64,000 nucleotides of DNA from Deltaproteobacteria bacterium (GCA_029547185.1 JAKPPU010000125.1:89918-153917), one strand, 5' to 3'; counted from the stretch's first letter, positions 1 through 8,011 are shown. Made by a program: numbers and translations. Notes: generated by a model from the letters alone, not told the origin.

Positions 1-315
1 AAGGCAGAGCTCGGGGCCTGGAACGGACAGCACCGGAATGGTGCCTTCGTCCTCGCCAAGGAGATACGAATGACGCTGCATGAGAAATCGTATATCTCCT
101 TCGAGCCGGGCGCTGCTTACCTGAGAAGGACCACGGACAACCTGGGAACGCGTCTGCAGTTTGCGCTCCGGTTTGCCCTTGGCATGCGGACAGGGCAGTA
201 CGACCTCTCGCTCGGCTATAGACACTTCTCGAACGGGAAGGGGGTTTTCCACTGGACTGATACGGAAAACTACGGCGAAAACTTCGTCACGTTCCAGATA
301 GGCTGCCTCTTGTGA
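1..315 (+). CDS. Lipid A 3-O-deacylase (PagL-like), C-terminal part
   Basis: The reading frame is open from the first base of the window, so only the last 104 residues are seen and the start lies upstream. The segment GYRHFSNG followed by a Gly/Asn-rich strand and a final aromatic-rich strand ending in GCLL matches the C-terminal half of PagL, an outer-membrane beta-barrel that removes an acyl chain from lipid A. In that family the His and Ser of the H-x-S motif form the active site together with a downstream acidic residue; here H and S are present, with Glu residues in the following strand. Alternating hydrophobic residues support beta strands. The assignment rests on a short motif and a fragment, so a related barrel of other function is possible. 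Confidence 0.6.
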   Translation, partial: KAELGAWNGQHRNGAFVLAKEIRMTLHEKSYISFEPGAAYLRRTTDNLGTRLQFALRFALGMRTGQYDLSLGYRHFSNGKGVFHWTDTENYGENFVTFQIGCLL

Positions 316-351
316 GCTCTGAGGGTGCTCGTCCTCTGCTTTGAAGGCATG

Positions 352-531
352 TCAGGGGTGCATGACAACCTTGACCACCCCGTCCTCACGTTTGCTGAAC
401 ATCTCGCAGGCCCTGGGTGCATCGTCGAGCGTTGCCCTGTTGGTGATGAGCTCCGAAGACCTGATCCTCATTTTCTCGATGAGGTGCAGCAGGAGCTCGT
501 TGTATTTTTTCAAGAGGTTCTTTCCTGATTT
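352..531 (-). pseudogene. Remnant of a zinc-dependent alcohol dehydrogenase (C-terminus)
   Basis: On the minus strand this stretch translates to about 59 residues ending in a segment with 'LITNRATLDDAPRACEMF' and 'REDGVVKVVMHP'. That is the typical tail of medium-chain zinc alcohol/threonine dehydrogenases: a hinge 'I..R..L.DAP.A...F..REDG..KVV..P' and then stop. An in-frame TGA lies immediately upstream (532-534), and I could not find the Zn-binding or Rossmann parts in any frame between here and the next gene. It therefore looks like the surviving tail of a deleted gene. It could be translated only from a non-canonical start and would not be catalytic. Confidence 0.5.
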
Positions 532-657
532 TCAACAAAGGCCCGGTCTCTGACTGCGCCTTCGGCAGAAGGCATAAAGGCGATCGAGTACCGGCGGAGA
601 TCTCCCGCCCCGGCAGACACGGTATGCCCTTGCATCGCCCCTCTCGGGCACGATCGG

Positions 658-1410
658 CTACTCGGCGTAGATCATCTTCCTCGTCATTCCTCCGTCGACG
701 ATGAAGTTCTGGCCTGTGATGAACCCGGCCTCTTCGGAGAGCAGATAGGAGGCGAGCGATGCGATGTCTTGGGGCCTTCCCACCCGGCCTGCAGGGTGCT
801 GGGCGTGGTCCTCGGGCCGGAGCGGCTCTCCCTTCGTGTCGATCCATCCCGGGCTGATGCAGTTCACCCGGATCAGGGGACCCAGGCTTACGGCGAGCGA
901 ATGGGTGAGGGAGACCACGCCCCCCTTCGAAGCCGAGTAGGCAAAGGTGTTCTTCTCGGATTGGAGAAAGCGCGTGGACGAGATGTTGACGATGGCCCCT
1001 TTCGAGCCCCGGAACAGGGGATAGGAATGCTTGGCCATGAGGGCGATCGAGGTGAGGTTGACGGCAAGCACGCGGTTCCACCTGCCGATATCGAGGTGCT
1101 CGATGGGGGAGCCGAACCCTTCGGCGATGCCTGCATTGTTGACGACCGCGTCGATCTGCCCGTAGTCTGCGTGAACCTTCTGGAAGGCACGGTAAACCGA
1201 CTCCTCGGATCCCACATCTGCGTCGATGAAATCGATCCTCCCGATCGCCTCGAGCTCGGATGCAGCCCTGATGCCTTCATCCCGGTCGATGTCGAAGATG
1301 ACGACCGAGTAGCCGTCTTCGAGAAGACGGCACGCGATCGCCCTGCCGATGCCCCTGGCGCCTCCGGTCACGATGGCCCTCACCCCGCTCTCGAAATCGC
1401 GTCTCTTCAT
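658..1410 (-). CDS. SDR family NAD(P)-dependent oxidoreductase
   Basis: A 250-residue classical short-chain dehydrogenase/reductase. The cofactor motif TGGARGIG is at residues 15-22, NNAG at 91-94, the structural Asn at 118, and the catalytic Ser145, Tyr158 and Lys162 (YSASK) are all present. A PG motif follows the active site, and the C-terminus has the usual GQNFIVDGG. An Asp at the end of beta-2 (FDID) suggests NAD(H) rather than NADP(H). The start is supported by TAAGGA about 7 bases upstream. The substrate cannot be read from the sequence. The next gene upstream on the same strand is a flavin reductase, 125 bases away. Confidence 0.9.
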   Translation of the reverse strand: MKRRDFESGVRAIVTGGARGIGRAIACRLLEDGYSVVIFDIDRDEGIRAASELEAIGRIDFIDADVGSEESVYRAFQKVHADYGQIDAVVNNAGIAEGFGSPIEHLDIGRWNRVLAVNLTSIALMAKHSYPLFRGSKGAIVNISSTRFLQSEKNTFAYSASKGGVVSLTHSLAVSLGPLIRVNCISPGWIDTKGEPLRPEDHAQHPAGRVGRPQDIASLASYLLSEEAGFITGQNFIVDGGMTRKMIYAE

Positions 1411-1535
1411 AGACTGTCCTTACCGAATAGCATAAGCCCGAATCCTCCTCAGTCAAGCTCGCAGCTCTCTCTTTGCGGTATGGAGCAGGGCGCGGCACCG
1501 TGAGGGTGGGAAGGCTTACCTTTGGCCGATCAGGA

Positions 1536-2129
1536 TCACGCCGGGAAATACAAGGAGACGCTTTCCCTTACCTCCCGGAGCCAGGCCTGCCGCTGGCCCG
1601 GCGTGCTCGTGACCACGACGCCGAACGTCTTCCGGTGGAAGCTGGTTATTCCGCAGAGGCCGAAAACGCAGTTCTTCCAGAGGGTTTCGAGAGGGTCGCC
1701 GAAGACCTTCTTCTCCCGTGCGGGAGGCGTATTCGAGGTGTTGAACACGAGCACGGTGTTCGCTTCGAGCAGGCCTCTCGGAACCCCTCCACCCGAATCC
1801 CCTTCGAGAAACTCGTAGGCGACTCCGGGTCGGATGACCCTGTCGACCCATCCCTTCAGTATGGCCGGCGGCTGCCCCCACCAGTTTGGGTGCACGATGA
1901 TGATCCCGCGGGCCAGCGCGATCTCCCTGCAGTGATTTTCTATGAGTGTGGGAAGAATAGCATTCCGTGCGGCCTCCTCCCGGGGAAGGACGGGATCGAA
2001 CCCTTCACCGTACAGGTCGTGGAAATAGACGTAGTGGCCGTTCCTGTAGAGCTCTTCAACCGCCGCGTTCGCGATGGCATGGTTGAAGCTCGATGGATCC
2101 GGATGGGCCAGGATAACCGAAACGATCAT
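1536..2129 (-). CDS. NAD(P)H:quinone reductase-like flavoprotein (flavodoxin-like fold)
   Basis: A 197-residue protein of the NQO/MdaB/KefF type. The N-terminus 'VSVILAHPDPSSFNHAIA' is the FMN/FAD phosphate-binding loop, 'IIIVHPNWWGQPPAILKGWVDRV' (split here as HPNWWGQPP then AILKGWVDRV) is the family's second signature, and a late segment TSTPGQ.QAW contacts the isoalloxazine in relatives. Such enzymes carry out two-electron reduction of quinones or electrophiles, or regulate K+/H+ antiporters. A longer frame exists upstream, but the ATG at 2129 follows AAGGAAAGGAAG at good distance, so I use it. The gene probably shares transcription with the SDR downstream. Confidence 0.85.
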   Translation of the reverse strand: MIVSVILAHPDPSSFNHAIANAAVEELYRNGHYVYFHDLYGEGFDPVLPREEAARNAILPTLIENHCREIALARGIIIVHPNWWGQPPAILKGWVDRVIRPGVAYEFLEGDSGGGVPRGLLEANTVLVFNTSNTPPAREKKVFGDPLETLWKNCVFGLCGITSFHRKTFGVVVTSTPGQRQAWLREVRESVSLYFPA

Positions 2130-2276
2130 TACTTCTTCCTTTCCTTTTAAGAGAATTACCACTCAAGCACGGCAGGGAAAAGGGGAATCTTGCCTGTCGG
2201 GCAGCAGCGCACCGTTCTTGTTTTCAGGCCGGGTGCGGTTACTATCAATTTGTAAGCAATCGGGAAGGAGAAGCAG

Positions 2277-2450
2277 ATGGTAAGCTGCAATATGATGAAG
2301 AAAGGCGAGGTCTACGGGTGCAAGGAATGCGGCATCGAGATCGAGGTCATCCGCGAATGCGATAAGGCCAAAATTTCCTCGTACGAATGCTCGAGCGGGA
2401 GCGGCTGCTCGTTCACCTGCTGCGGCGAAGACCTCGTAAAGAAAAAGTAA
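2277..2450 (+). CDS. Small desulforedoxin-like rubredoxin-type iron protein
   Basis: A 57-residue protein found by reading the sequence directly. ATG follows GGAAGGAG by 6 bases. The pattern KKGEVYGCKECG (Cys15, Cys18) with a later TCCGEDL (Cys48, Cys49) matches desulforedoxin and the N-terminal domain of desulfoferrodoxin, in which CxxC plus a CC pair bind one Fe in a rubredoxin-like site. In those proteins the spacing between CxxC and CC is shorter; here the insert carries three more cysteines (28, 38, 44), so an extra metal site or disulfide is possible. The superoxide reductase domain is absent. A role in electron transfer or oxygen defence is inferred from the family. It stands alone between convergent genes. 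Confidence 0.75.
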   Translation: MVSCNMMKKGEVYGCKECGIEIEVIRECDKAKISSYECSSGSGCSFTCCGEDLVKKK

Positions 2451-2583
2451 TCATCAATCCAGAGAGGAAAGGGCCGCCTCTCCATCCGGAATCATATAGC
2501 ATGAGCCCCAGGGCAAGCCCCGGATCCTGTTCCGCGGCAAGCTGCGGAGAATTGACCCACGGAAGACTTGAAAAGGCCTGAGC

Positions 2584-3540
2584 TCACTTCATGAGCACGT
2601 TCTTCATGAAGAATCCCTTGACCATCCTGGCACAGCGGTCTTTTGCCCTGTCGAACTCGGTCCGGTCGACCGGCCCTGTCCCGAAGACCGAGTGCGTGAG
2701 GCTGCTGGTCGGGTCATCCGTATCGAAGATCACGGCGTGGAGCCTCCTTGGATGATGCCCCGGATTGACCGCCAGGGTAGGGCCGATCGCGGTGCGGAAG
2801 AATCCCGACATGTACGGGGCCTCGTGGATATGGCCGTGAAGGCTCACGAGAGGCTTTGCTCTCCTTATATACTCCGTGATCGAGCGCGAGCCGATGGGTC
2901 TGCCGGTGTACAGGGTGTCGAGGCCGGTGGCATAGGGCGGGCAGTGAAAGACGCAGATCGTTTTCGCCGGATCGCCTCGGGAAAGAGAGGCCAGCTCCTC
3001 CCCGATGCTCGGCCTCAATGCTGCATAGGCACCTTCAGGGCTCACCGTGACGCCCTCCCTCGTGCTCGTGAGGGCGTACCTGCTCGGGATATACCTGTCC
3101 GTGTCCGTATCCCTTCTCACGAAGTCCTTTACCCAGAATGACGAGTCGGTAACGCAGCCGTAGCCCGTGAAGACAATGCCTTTTGCGGTCACGCTGTCGA
3201 GGTGTATGCAGGTTGCCGCATGCACCGAATCTTTCAGGTGCTCGAGAGCCGTGGACCAGTCATGGTTGCCCGGAACGTAGAGGATGAGGATGCCGGGGTG
3301 GCATCGGCTGAAATCCTCCAGAAAGCGGGCCAGGAACGAATCGATGAACGTGAACTGGGCCCGGAGCGAATCGGTGAACTCGAAGCCGCCGGTCACGAGC
3401 CTGTATGGGTGCCTGAGCCTCGTGGGGAGCAGGTCCCCGCCGATGAGGATGCACTCCGCCCCTTCGTTGACGGCGTACTCGAACGCCTCCTCATACAGGG
3501 GAGACCTCCCGTGAAGATCGCAGGTGAACGCTACTCTCAT
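2584..3540 (-). CDS. Metallophosphoesterase (calcineurin-like)
   Basis: A 318-residue protein with all five blocks of the calcineurin-like phosphoesterase fold: D8-L-H10 at the start, GGD at 34-36, GNHD at 91-94, a single His in 'VFHCPPY', and HGHIHE near residue 237. These residues bind two metal ions in the family. There is no signal peptide or membrane segment, so it should act in the cytoplasm. The substrate (nucleotide, phosphoprotein or lipid intermediate) cannot be told. A strong terminator lies just upstream (3610-3637), so it is transcribed separately from the DUF2795 genes. Confidence 0.88.
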   Translation of the reverse strand: MRVAFTCDLHGRSPLYEEAFEYAVNEGAECILIGGDLLPTRLRHPYRLVTGGFEFTDSLRAQFTFIDSFLARFLEDFSRCHPGILILYVPGNHDWSTALEHLKDSVHAATCIHLDSVTAKGIVFTGYGCVTDSSFWVKDFVRRDTDTDRYIPSRYALTSTREGVTVSPEGAYAALRPSIGEELASLSRGDPAKTICVFHCPPYATGLDTLYTGRPIGSRSITEYIRRAKPLVSLHGHIHEAPYMSGFFRTAIGPTLAVNPGHHPRRLHAVIFDTDDPTSSLTHSVFGTGPVDRTEFDRAKDRCARMVKGFFMKNVLMK

Positions 3541-3609
3541 AACAAGAAAGACTGCCTTTCCCGTGGGTTCATTCTGATACTATCATACAAACATCCTCTT
3601 GATAAGAAA

Positions 3610-3637
3610 ATCGGCTGAGCCGGGTCGCTCAGCCGAT
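3610..3637 (-). terminator. Intrinsic terminator for the DUF2795/BON side
   Basis: A perfect 11-base stem (ATCGGCTGAGC with its complement) and a 6-base loop; read on the minus strand it is followed by TTTTCTTATC. It sits 127 bases past the stop of the last DUF2795 gene and 70 bases before the phosphoesterase start, the right place to end the minus-strand stress transcript. Confidence 0.75.
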
Positions 3638-3763
3638 ATCCTCCTTGATTGGAGGAAGGTTTGTGGGGTGTTGCGAGAAGATTCTCCTGCAGACACACGT
3701 CGGGTGAGAGCAGCAGATGGTGTTTTCTTATGTGGTTCGAAACGAACGTGACGGTGAAGCCGG

Positions 3764-3952
3764 TTATTCCAGTTTACCGACCTCTATGTTTACATCTGCG
3801 GTTGATCGATAGTTCATATCGGGGAGCTTGTTCAGCAGGTCAATGACGTTGGCGGGCGCGTTTCTGCTCTTGGCATGCTCAATCAAGCCCTGCTTTTTCT
3901 GCGGGAAATCTATACCTTTGATGTATTCGAGGATTTCACCTGTACTCACCAT
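3764..3952 (-). CDS. DUF2795 family small protein, copy 1
   Basis: A 62-residue protein beginning MVSTGEILEYIKGIDFPQ with a later 'LIEHAKSRNAP..VIDLLNKLPD..YRSTADV'. This is the DUF2795 pattern: a small helical protein found in actinobacteria and deltaproteobacteria, of unproven function. A longer open frame exists, but the ATG at 3952 aligns exactly with the start of the neighbouring paralogue at 4181. The two proteins share the layout MVST.E.LE.IKGID.P and SRNA...V.D.LNK.PD. Both lie downstream of three BON genes on the same strand. Confidence 0.8.
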   Translation of the reverse strand: MVSTGEILEYIKGIDFPQKKQGLIEHAKSRNAPANVIDLLNKLPDMNYRSTADVNIEVGKLE

Positions 3953-3992
3953 AGACTCCCTCCTTGGTTTGCCTTCTTGAGGCAATGCCGGA

Positions 3993-4181
3993 TCACTCAA
4001 TCTCGCCGACAGCATGAACGATGTCTGCGGCACTCCTGAACTTCTGGTCGGGCATCTTGTTCAGGATGTCCATTACAGCCTTTGATGCATTCCTGCTCTG
4101 GGCGTACTTGATGATTTCCGATTTGCTCTTGGGCAGATCTATCCCTTTGATCGCCTCTAATACTTCAGCAGTGCTGACCAT
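3993..4181 (-). CDS. DUF2795 family small protein, copy 2
   Basis: A 62-residue paralogue of the gene 40 bases downstream, with the same length and the same motif order (MVSTAEVLEAIKGID, SRNASKAVMDILNKMPD, AADIV). ATG is preceded by GGAGG (in 'cacggaggtacgaag'), a strong binding site. The family is thought to be nucleic-acid associated or stress related in some bacteria, but I know of no proof. A tandem duplication is the simplest origin. A short perfect palindrome (4271-4285) lies 90 bases upstream. Confidence 0.82.
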   Translation of the reverse strand: MVSTAEVLEAIKGIDLPKSKSEIIKYAQSRNASKAVMDILNKMPDQKFRSAADIVHAVGEIE

Positions 4182-4270
4182 CTTCGTACCTCCGTGTGTT
4201 TTTTGCGTCCCTTTAGCGAGACATTAGTTTTATTAATACGTCTTCCGGATTCTATCTCAAATCATCATGA

Positions 4271-4285
4271 GCATATCATATATGC
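4271..4285. promoter_or_regulatory. Palindrome upstream of the DUF2795 pair
   Basis: GCATAT, three bases, ATATGC: a perfect 6-base inverted repeat in the 183-base gap between the BON gene (stop 4365) and the DUF2795 start (4181). It lies in the AT-rich part of the gap and could be an operator or part of the promoter for the DUF2795 pair. No regulator gene is adjacent. Confidence 0.3.
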
Positions 4286-4364
4286 ACCTGATAATACCCG
4301 GAGTGAGCAGTATGAGAACTCTTACAGAGGTGGATTAAAAGAGGAGGATATTCTGTTGCCTCCA

Positions 4365-5027
4365 TCAGATCACCAGATCGTTCTGCACATGGCACACGCC
4401 GGCGGTAAACTCGGCAATCTCTTCAGCATCCCGGAAGTCATCGTAGGAATTGACGGTTCCGTTCAGGATCACGGTACAGTCCTTCACTGATACGTTTATC
4501 TGGCTGGTATCGACCGTTGACCTGTCGAGCGCATCAAGGATGTCCTTCCGGATAGCCTCGTCGCTGACCGGATTGCCGGGCTGTACCTTGAGATCGTTCT
4601 TGATCTCGATTACGCCTCCGATATTGGAAGCGAGGTCCCGGGCCTTCTCTTTCTGCCAGTATGAATCGGCAGTGCCCGACAGGGTTACGACGCCGTGGTC
4701 TACCGAGACCTTTATTTTCGAGGCGTCGATGTCGTGATTCCATTCAAGGATGCTCTCTACCCTGAGCCTGATCTGGTCGTCGTCGGGCATCCCGATCGAA
4801 CCGGGCCTGACTCTCAGGTCGTTCTCAACCGAGCTCACCCCGTCCACGATATACACATCCTGCTCGGCCTCCCATTTGTCGGGATAGGCAGGCACAGTCC
4901 CTGTCAGCACGACCTTATCGTTCACCACCTCGACGTTGATGTCCCGTGCATCGATGCTGTGATCCCAGCGCAGCTGGGAGAGAATGGCTTTTTTGATGCT
5001 CTCTGCCCGTCTTCTTTCCATGTTCAT
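4365..5027 (-). CDS. Triple BON-domain protein, copy 1
   Basis: A 220-residue protein made almost wholly of three BON domains of about 70 residues each (around 8-75, 82-150, 153-220). Each shows 'D...I.V.V....V.L.GTV.....K..A..IA....GV..V.NDL.V'. BON domains occur in OsmY and related proteins and are thought to bind phospholipid membranes or small ligands; single or double BON proteins are common under osmotic stress. There is no signal peptide, so the protein is expected in the cytoplasm, possibly peripheral at the membrane. GGAGAAG precedes the ATG. Two close paralogues lie directly upstream on the same strand. Confidence 0.88.
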   Translation of the reverse strand: MNMERRRAESIKKAILSQLRWDHSIDARDINVEVVNDKVVLTGTVPAYPDKWEAEQDVYIVDGVSSVENDLRVRPGSIGMPDDDQIRLRVESILEWNHDIDASKIKVSVDHGVVTLSGTADSYWQKEKARDLASNIGGVIEIKNDLKVQPGNPVSDEAIRKDILDALDRSTVDTSQINVSVKDCTVILNGTVNSYDDFRDAEEIAEFTAGVCHVQNDLVI

Positions 5028-5107
5028 GGTATCTTCTCCATTTCCGGGTCCCGGGGAGGGTGCTCCCTGCTGCAGGATAGGGATCTTTGCGAAGGAAGTA
5101 CCGGATC

Positions 5108-5770
5108 TCAGGCGATCACCAGCTCGTTGCGTACCTCGATGACCCCGTGGGTGAACTTTGCGATCTCTTCAACGGTCCTGAAGGCTTTATAATTATCGAC
5201 GATGCCTCTTAAGGTCACGATGCCGCCCTGTACCGTCACATCCACCCTGCCGGTGTCGATCAGGGTATGCCTGTCCAGGGTGTTCAGGATGTCGCCCTTG
5301 ATAGTCTGGTCGGCGGTTTCTTCGGGAAGGCGTACCTTCAGGTCATTGACGACGTCCACGACTCCGCTTACACCCGAAGCGAGGTCCCATGCCCTGTCTT
5401 TCTGCCGGCAGGAAGGAACGGTCCCGTACAGCGTCACTACCCCGTGGTCCACCGAGACGAGTATCCCCGATGAATCGATGGACGGGTTCCAGTTGAGCAC
5501 ATTCTCCACCCGGAGTCTGATATCGGTATCGCTGGGTGCCGGAGACACCGCCGGGACCACCTTGAGCCGGTTGTCCACGGATCGCACACCGGGTATGGAG
5601 TACGCGTCGTCTTCGGCCTGCCACCTGTCGGAATAGCTCGGCACCGTTCCGATCAGTATCACCCTGCTGCCCACGACCTCGACACGGATATCCTTTGCGT
5701 CGATCCTGTTGTCCCAGACCAGGTGGGTGTTCACGTCATCCCTGATTTTTTCTTCTCTGCTCAATTCCAT
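5108..5770 (-). CDS. Triple BON-domain protein, copy 2
   Basis: 220 residues, three BON repeats in the same order as its neighbours. Recurrent elements are 'HLVWDNRIDAKDIRVEVV', 'LNWNPSIDSSGILVSVDHGVVTL' (abbreviated) and a closing 'GVIEVRNELVIA'. Each repeat begins with a W-(D/N)-x-x-I-D anchor and ends in a (N/D)-x-L-x-V strand. No signal peptide is seen. It lies 80 bases upstream of copy 1 and 48 bases downstream of copy 3, so the three are probably cotranscribed. Function is inferred from BON proteins in general: membrane or stress related. Confidence 0.88.
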   Translation of the reverse strand: MELSREEKIRDDVNTHLVWDNRIDAKDIRVEVVGSRVILIGTVPSYSDRWQAEDDAYSIPGVRSVDNRLKVVPAVSPAPSDTDIRLRVENVLNWNPSIDSSGILVSVDHGVVTLYGTVPSCRQKDRAWDLASGVSGVVDVVNDLKVRLPEETADQTIKGDILNTLDRHTLIDTGRVDVTVQGGIVTLRGIVDNYKAFRTVEEIAKFTHGVIEVRNELVIA

Positions 5771-5818
5771 GGCGGCATGCTCCGTTGTCCTTTTTCCTCC
5801 TGGGGCCGCTCCTGCAGA

Positions 5819-6484
5819 CTATCCGACCCTGAGATCATTGCTCACGGCGGTCACGCCCTCTGTGCAGCCTGCGATGTCCTCCACGGTGCAGTATGTGCGG
5901 TAATCTCCTACGGTCCCTTTCAGGGTGACGAGCCCTTTATCCACGGAGACATCGACCGCGCCGATATCGATATTGAGCCTTTCAATGGTTTCATCCATGG
6001 ATTCAATGATCTCCAAGTCCGTCACCCCGGCGGGCGGCTCGACCTTCAGGCGGTCCACCACCTCATCCACGCCGATCACGTCGGCGGCGAGAGACAGTGC
6101 CTTTGATTTCTGCCAGTAGGTTTCCGTCTTTCCGGTGAGGGTAACGACATGATTCTCCACGGTTACATTGATTCTCGATGGATCGATCGCCGGGTTCCAC
6201 TCGAGGACGTGCCTCACCCTGTCCCTGACCTGACGGTCGTTCACTTCCGGCGAGACGCACGATGCCACCTTGAGCCTGTTGTCGACCATGGCGACACCCG
6301 GGACCACACGCGCGTCGTGCTCTGCCTGCCAGAGATCTCGATACGTGGGTACGGTCCCTGACAGCGTCACGATGTCATTCACGACATCGATATGGATATT
6401 CGTATGGTCCAGGCTGCTGTCCCAGGACAGATGCGATGATACGTCGGCCCCAATATCTTCCGGGTTTCTCTTCTGCCTTGGCAT
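5819..6484 (-). CDS. Triple BON-domain protein, copy 3
   Basis: 221 residues with three BON repeats, the first gene of the minus-strand stress set. The frame is open further upstream, but the ATG at 6484 follows GAGAGGAGAGGC, and the protein then aligns from its first residues with copies 1 and 2 ('HLSWDSSLDHTNIHIDVV' against 'HLVWDNRIDAKDIRVEVV'). The third repeat is the most divergent. A perfect 7-base palindrome (6502-6516) lies 17 bases upstream of the start and could control the whole set. Confidence 0.87.
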   Translation of the reverse strand: MPRQKRNPEDIGADVSSHLSWDSSLDHTNIHIDVVNDIVTLSGTVPTYRDLWQAEHDARVVPGVAMVDNRLKVASCVSPEVNDRQVRDRVRHVLEWNPAIDPSRINVTVENHVVTLTGKTETYWQKSKALSLAADVIGVDEVVDRLKVEPPAGVTDLEIIESMDETIERLNIDIGAVDVSVDKGLVTLKGTVGDYRTYCTVEDIAGCTEGVTAVSNDLRVG

Positions 6485-6501
6485 GCCTCTCCTCTCGCTT
6501 T

Positions 6502-6516
6502 TTAAGCAGTGCTTAA
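6502..6516. promoter_or_regulatory. Palindromic operator candidate before the BON genes
   Basis: TTAAGCA, one base, TGCTTAA: a perfect 7-base inverted repeat. It lies only 17 bases before the ATG of the first BON gene (minus strand), where a bound repressor would block transcription. No adjacent regulator gene was seen. Confidence 0.4.
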
Positions 6517-6778
6517 ATATCATCCTAAGTGCATAACCCTTTTCCTCAAGAAAGAGCCGGCAAGGAAAATCGGGCACAACCGCAGAAACCCCGCAAACCG
6601 AACAACAGGCTCAAGCTTCTTTGACGAACCGGCACCAATCAGAAGGAATGCGCTCTTCCAGATTCGTCATCATATCATTCCCGACAGCCTTCTTTTTCCT
6701 TACGTTGCCATCACTGATTAATAGTGGAGGCATGCTCTTAGATGTCAAAGTCCGATCCCGGCAGGGACGAGAGGTATT

Positions 6779-6810
6779 TAGTTGACATGTTAACTATTGG
6801 GATGCATACT
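6779..6810 (+). promoter_or_regulatory. Sigma-70 promoter with overlapping 18-bp operator
   Basis: TTGACA (6782-6787), a 17-base spacer and CATACT (6805-6810) form a good promoter for the acyl-CoA dehydrogenase. The -35 box is embedded in TAGTTGACATGTTAACTA (6779-6796), an 18-base near-perfect palindrome with one mismatched pair. This is the layout of a repressor site of the TetR or GntR kind that often controls fatty-acid genes. The rest of 6517-6778 holds no gene I can support. Confidence 0.55.
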
Positions 6811-6865
6811 GACTGAGTTCGATCCGTTTCATGGTGAATCTCTAAAGAACAGAGGAGGTGGAGAC

Positions 6866-8011
6866 ATGGATTTTGAGTTAACATCCGGGCAGCATGCACT
6901 CCGGCAGAAGATCGCGGATTTCTGTGCGCGTGAATGCCCGCCGGAGTTCGAGACATCCTTGGATGAAGGCGGAGCATTTCCCGAGGATCTCTATCGAAAG
7001 ATGGCGGACAGCGGTTTCCTGAAGATCTCTTTCCCGGCAGAATACGGCGGAACAGACGGGAATATCCTCGACATCGTGCTCATTTCGGAGCAGCTCGCCA
7101 GGAACAGCTATACCGCTGTGTACATGTACCTCGTAAATGTCGTCTTTGCCGGTACGATGATCCTCAACTGCGGCAATGAGGCTCAGAAGAAGGCGTTCAT
7201 CCCCAAGCTGCTCAAGGGGGACCTCAAGTTTGCCTTTGCCCTCACCGAGCCGGAGGCAGGATCGGATGCACGATCGATAAAGTCATCGGCGGTCGACCGG
7301 GGCGATCATTTTCTCATCACCGGGACGAAATACTGGACGTCCGGGGCTACCGTGGCGGACTATATCATCACGGTGGTGCTCACGGGTCCGGAAACCGCGG
7401 CATCCAGAGAGATGAGCGTATTCATCGTTCCCACTAAATCCGAAGGCCTCAAAGCCACCCCCATCCGCAAGCTGGCCGGAAATGCCTACCCGTCGTGCGA
7501 GGTGAGGTACGAGAATGTGCCTGTCGCAAAAGAGAACATCCTCGGCGGACCCGAATGGCTGAACAACGGGCTTCTCCAGCTGTTCCAGACAGCGGAATAC
7601 GAAAGGATATGCATTGCGGCGAGCTGCCTCGGAGGAGCCGAGACCATCCTCAGGGAATGCACTGAGTTTGCGAAGACCCGTCAGCAGTTCGGCAAGCCCG
7701 TCATAAAGTTTCAGGCGATTCAGCATACGCTGGCGGACATGGCTACCCGGATAGAGGCCATGAGATGGATGACCTACCATGCAGCATGGATGAAGGCAGA
7801 ATCGAAAGACTGCTTCAAGGAAATCTGCATGGCAAAGCTGTTCTGCTCCGAGACGCTGGGCGACATCGCGAGAAAGGGCATGCAGATATTCGGCGGCAGG
7901 GGATATTCCATGGAACACAGGATGCAGAGGTATCTCCGTGAAAGCTACCTGTCTCTCTATGCCGGCGGGACTTCGGAGATACAGAAGAACGTCATAGCGA
8001 GATTCCTATAG
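6866..8011 (+). CDS. Acyl-CoA dehydrogenase
   Basis: A 381-residue FAD enzyme. The middle domain carries 'FALTEPEAGSDA' and 'YWTSGA', which bind FAD and substrate, and the C-terminal domain has 'TRQQFGKPVIKFQAIQH', 'QIFGGRGYSME' and 'GGTSEIQKN'. The MCAD-type catalytic Glu next to GTS is replaced (AGGTSEIQ). The Glu in 'AEYERICIAA' occupies the position used by isovaleryl- and long-chain-type enzymes, so that is the likely base (inference). ATG at 6866 is chosen because AGGAGGTGGAGAC precedes it. Electrons would go to ETF. It lies 33 bases before a flavodoxin gene, probably in one transcript. Confidence 0.92.
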   Translation: MDFELTSGQHALRQKIADFCARECPPEFETSLDEGGAFPEDLYRKMADSGFLKISFPAEYGGTDGNILDIVLISEQLARNSYTAVYMYLVNVVFAGTMILNCGNEAQKKAFIPKLLKGDLKFAFALTEPEAGSDARSIKSSAVDRGDHFLITGTKYWTSGATVADYIITVVLTGPETAASREMSVFIVPTKSEGLKATPIRKLAGNAYPSCEVRYENVPVAKENILGGPEWLNNGLLQLFQTAEYERICIAASCLGGAETILRECTEFAKTRQQFGKPVIKFQAIQHTLADMATRIEAMRWMTYHAAWMKAESKDCFKEICMAKLFCSETLGDIARKGMQIFGGRGYSMEHRMQRYLRESYLSLYAGGTSEIQKNVIARFL

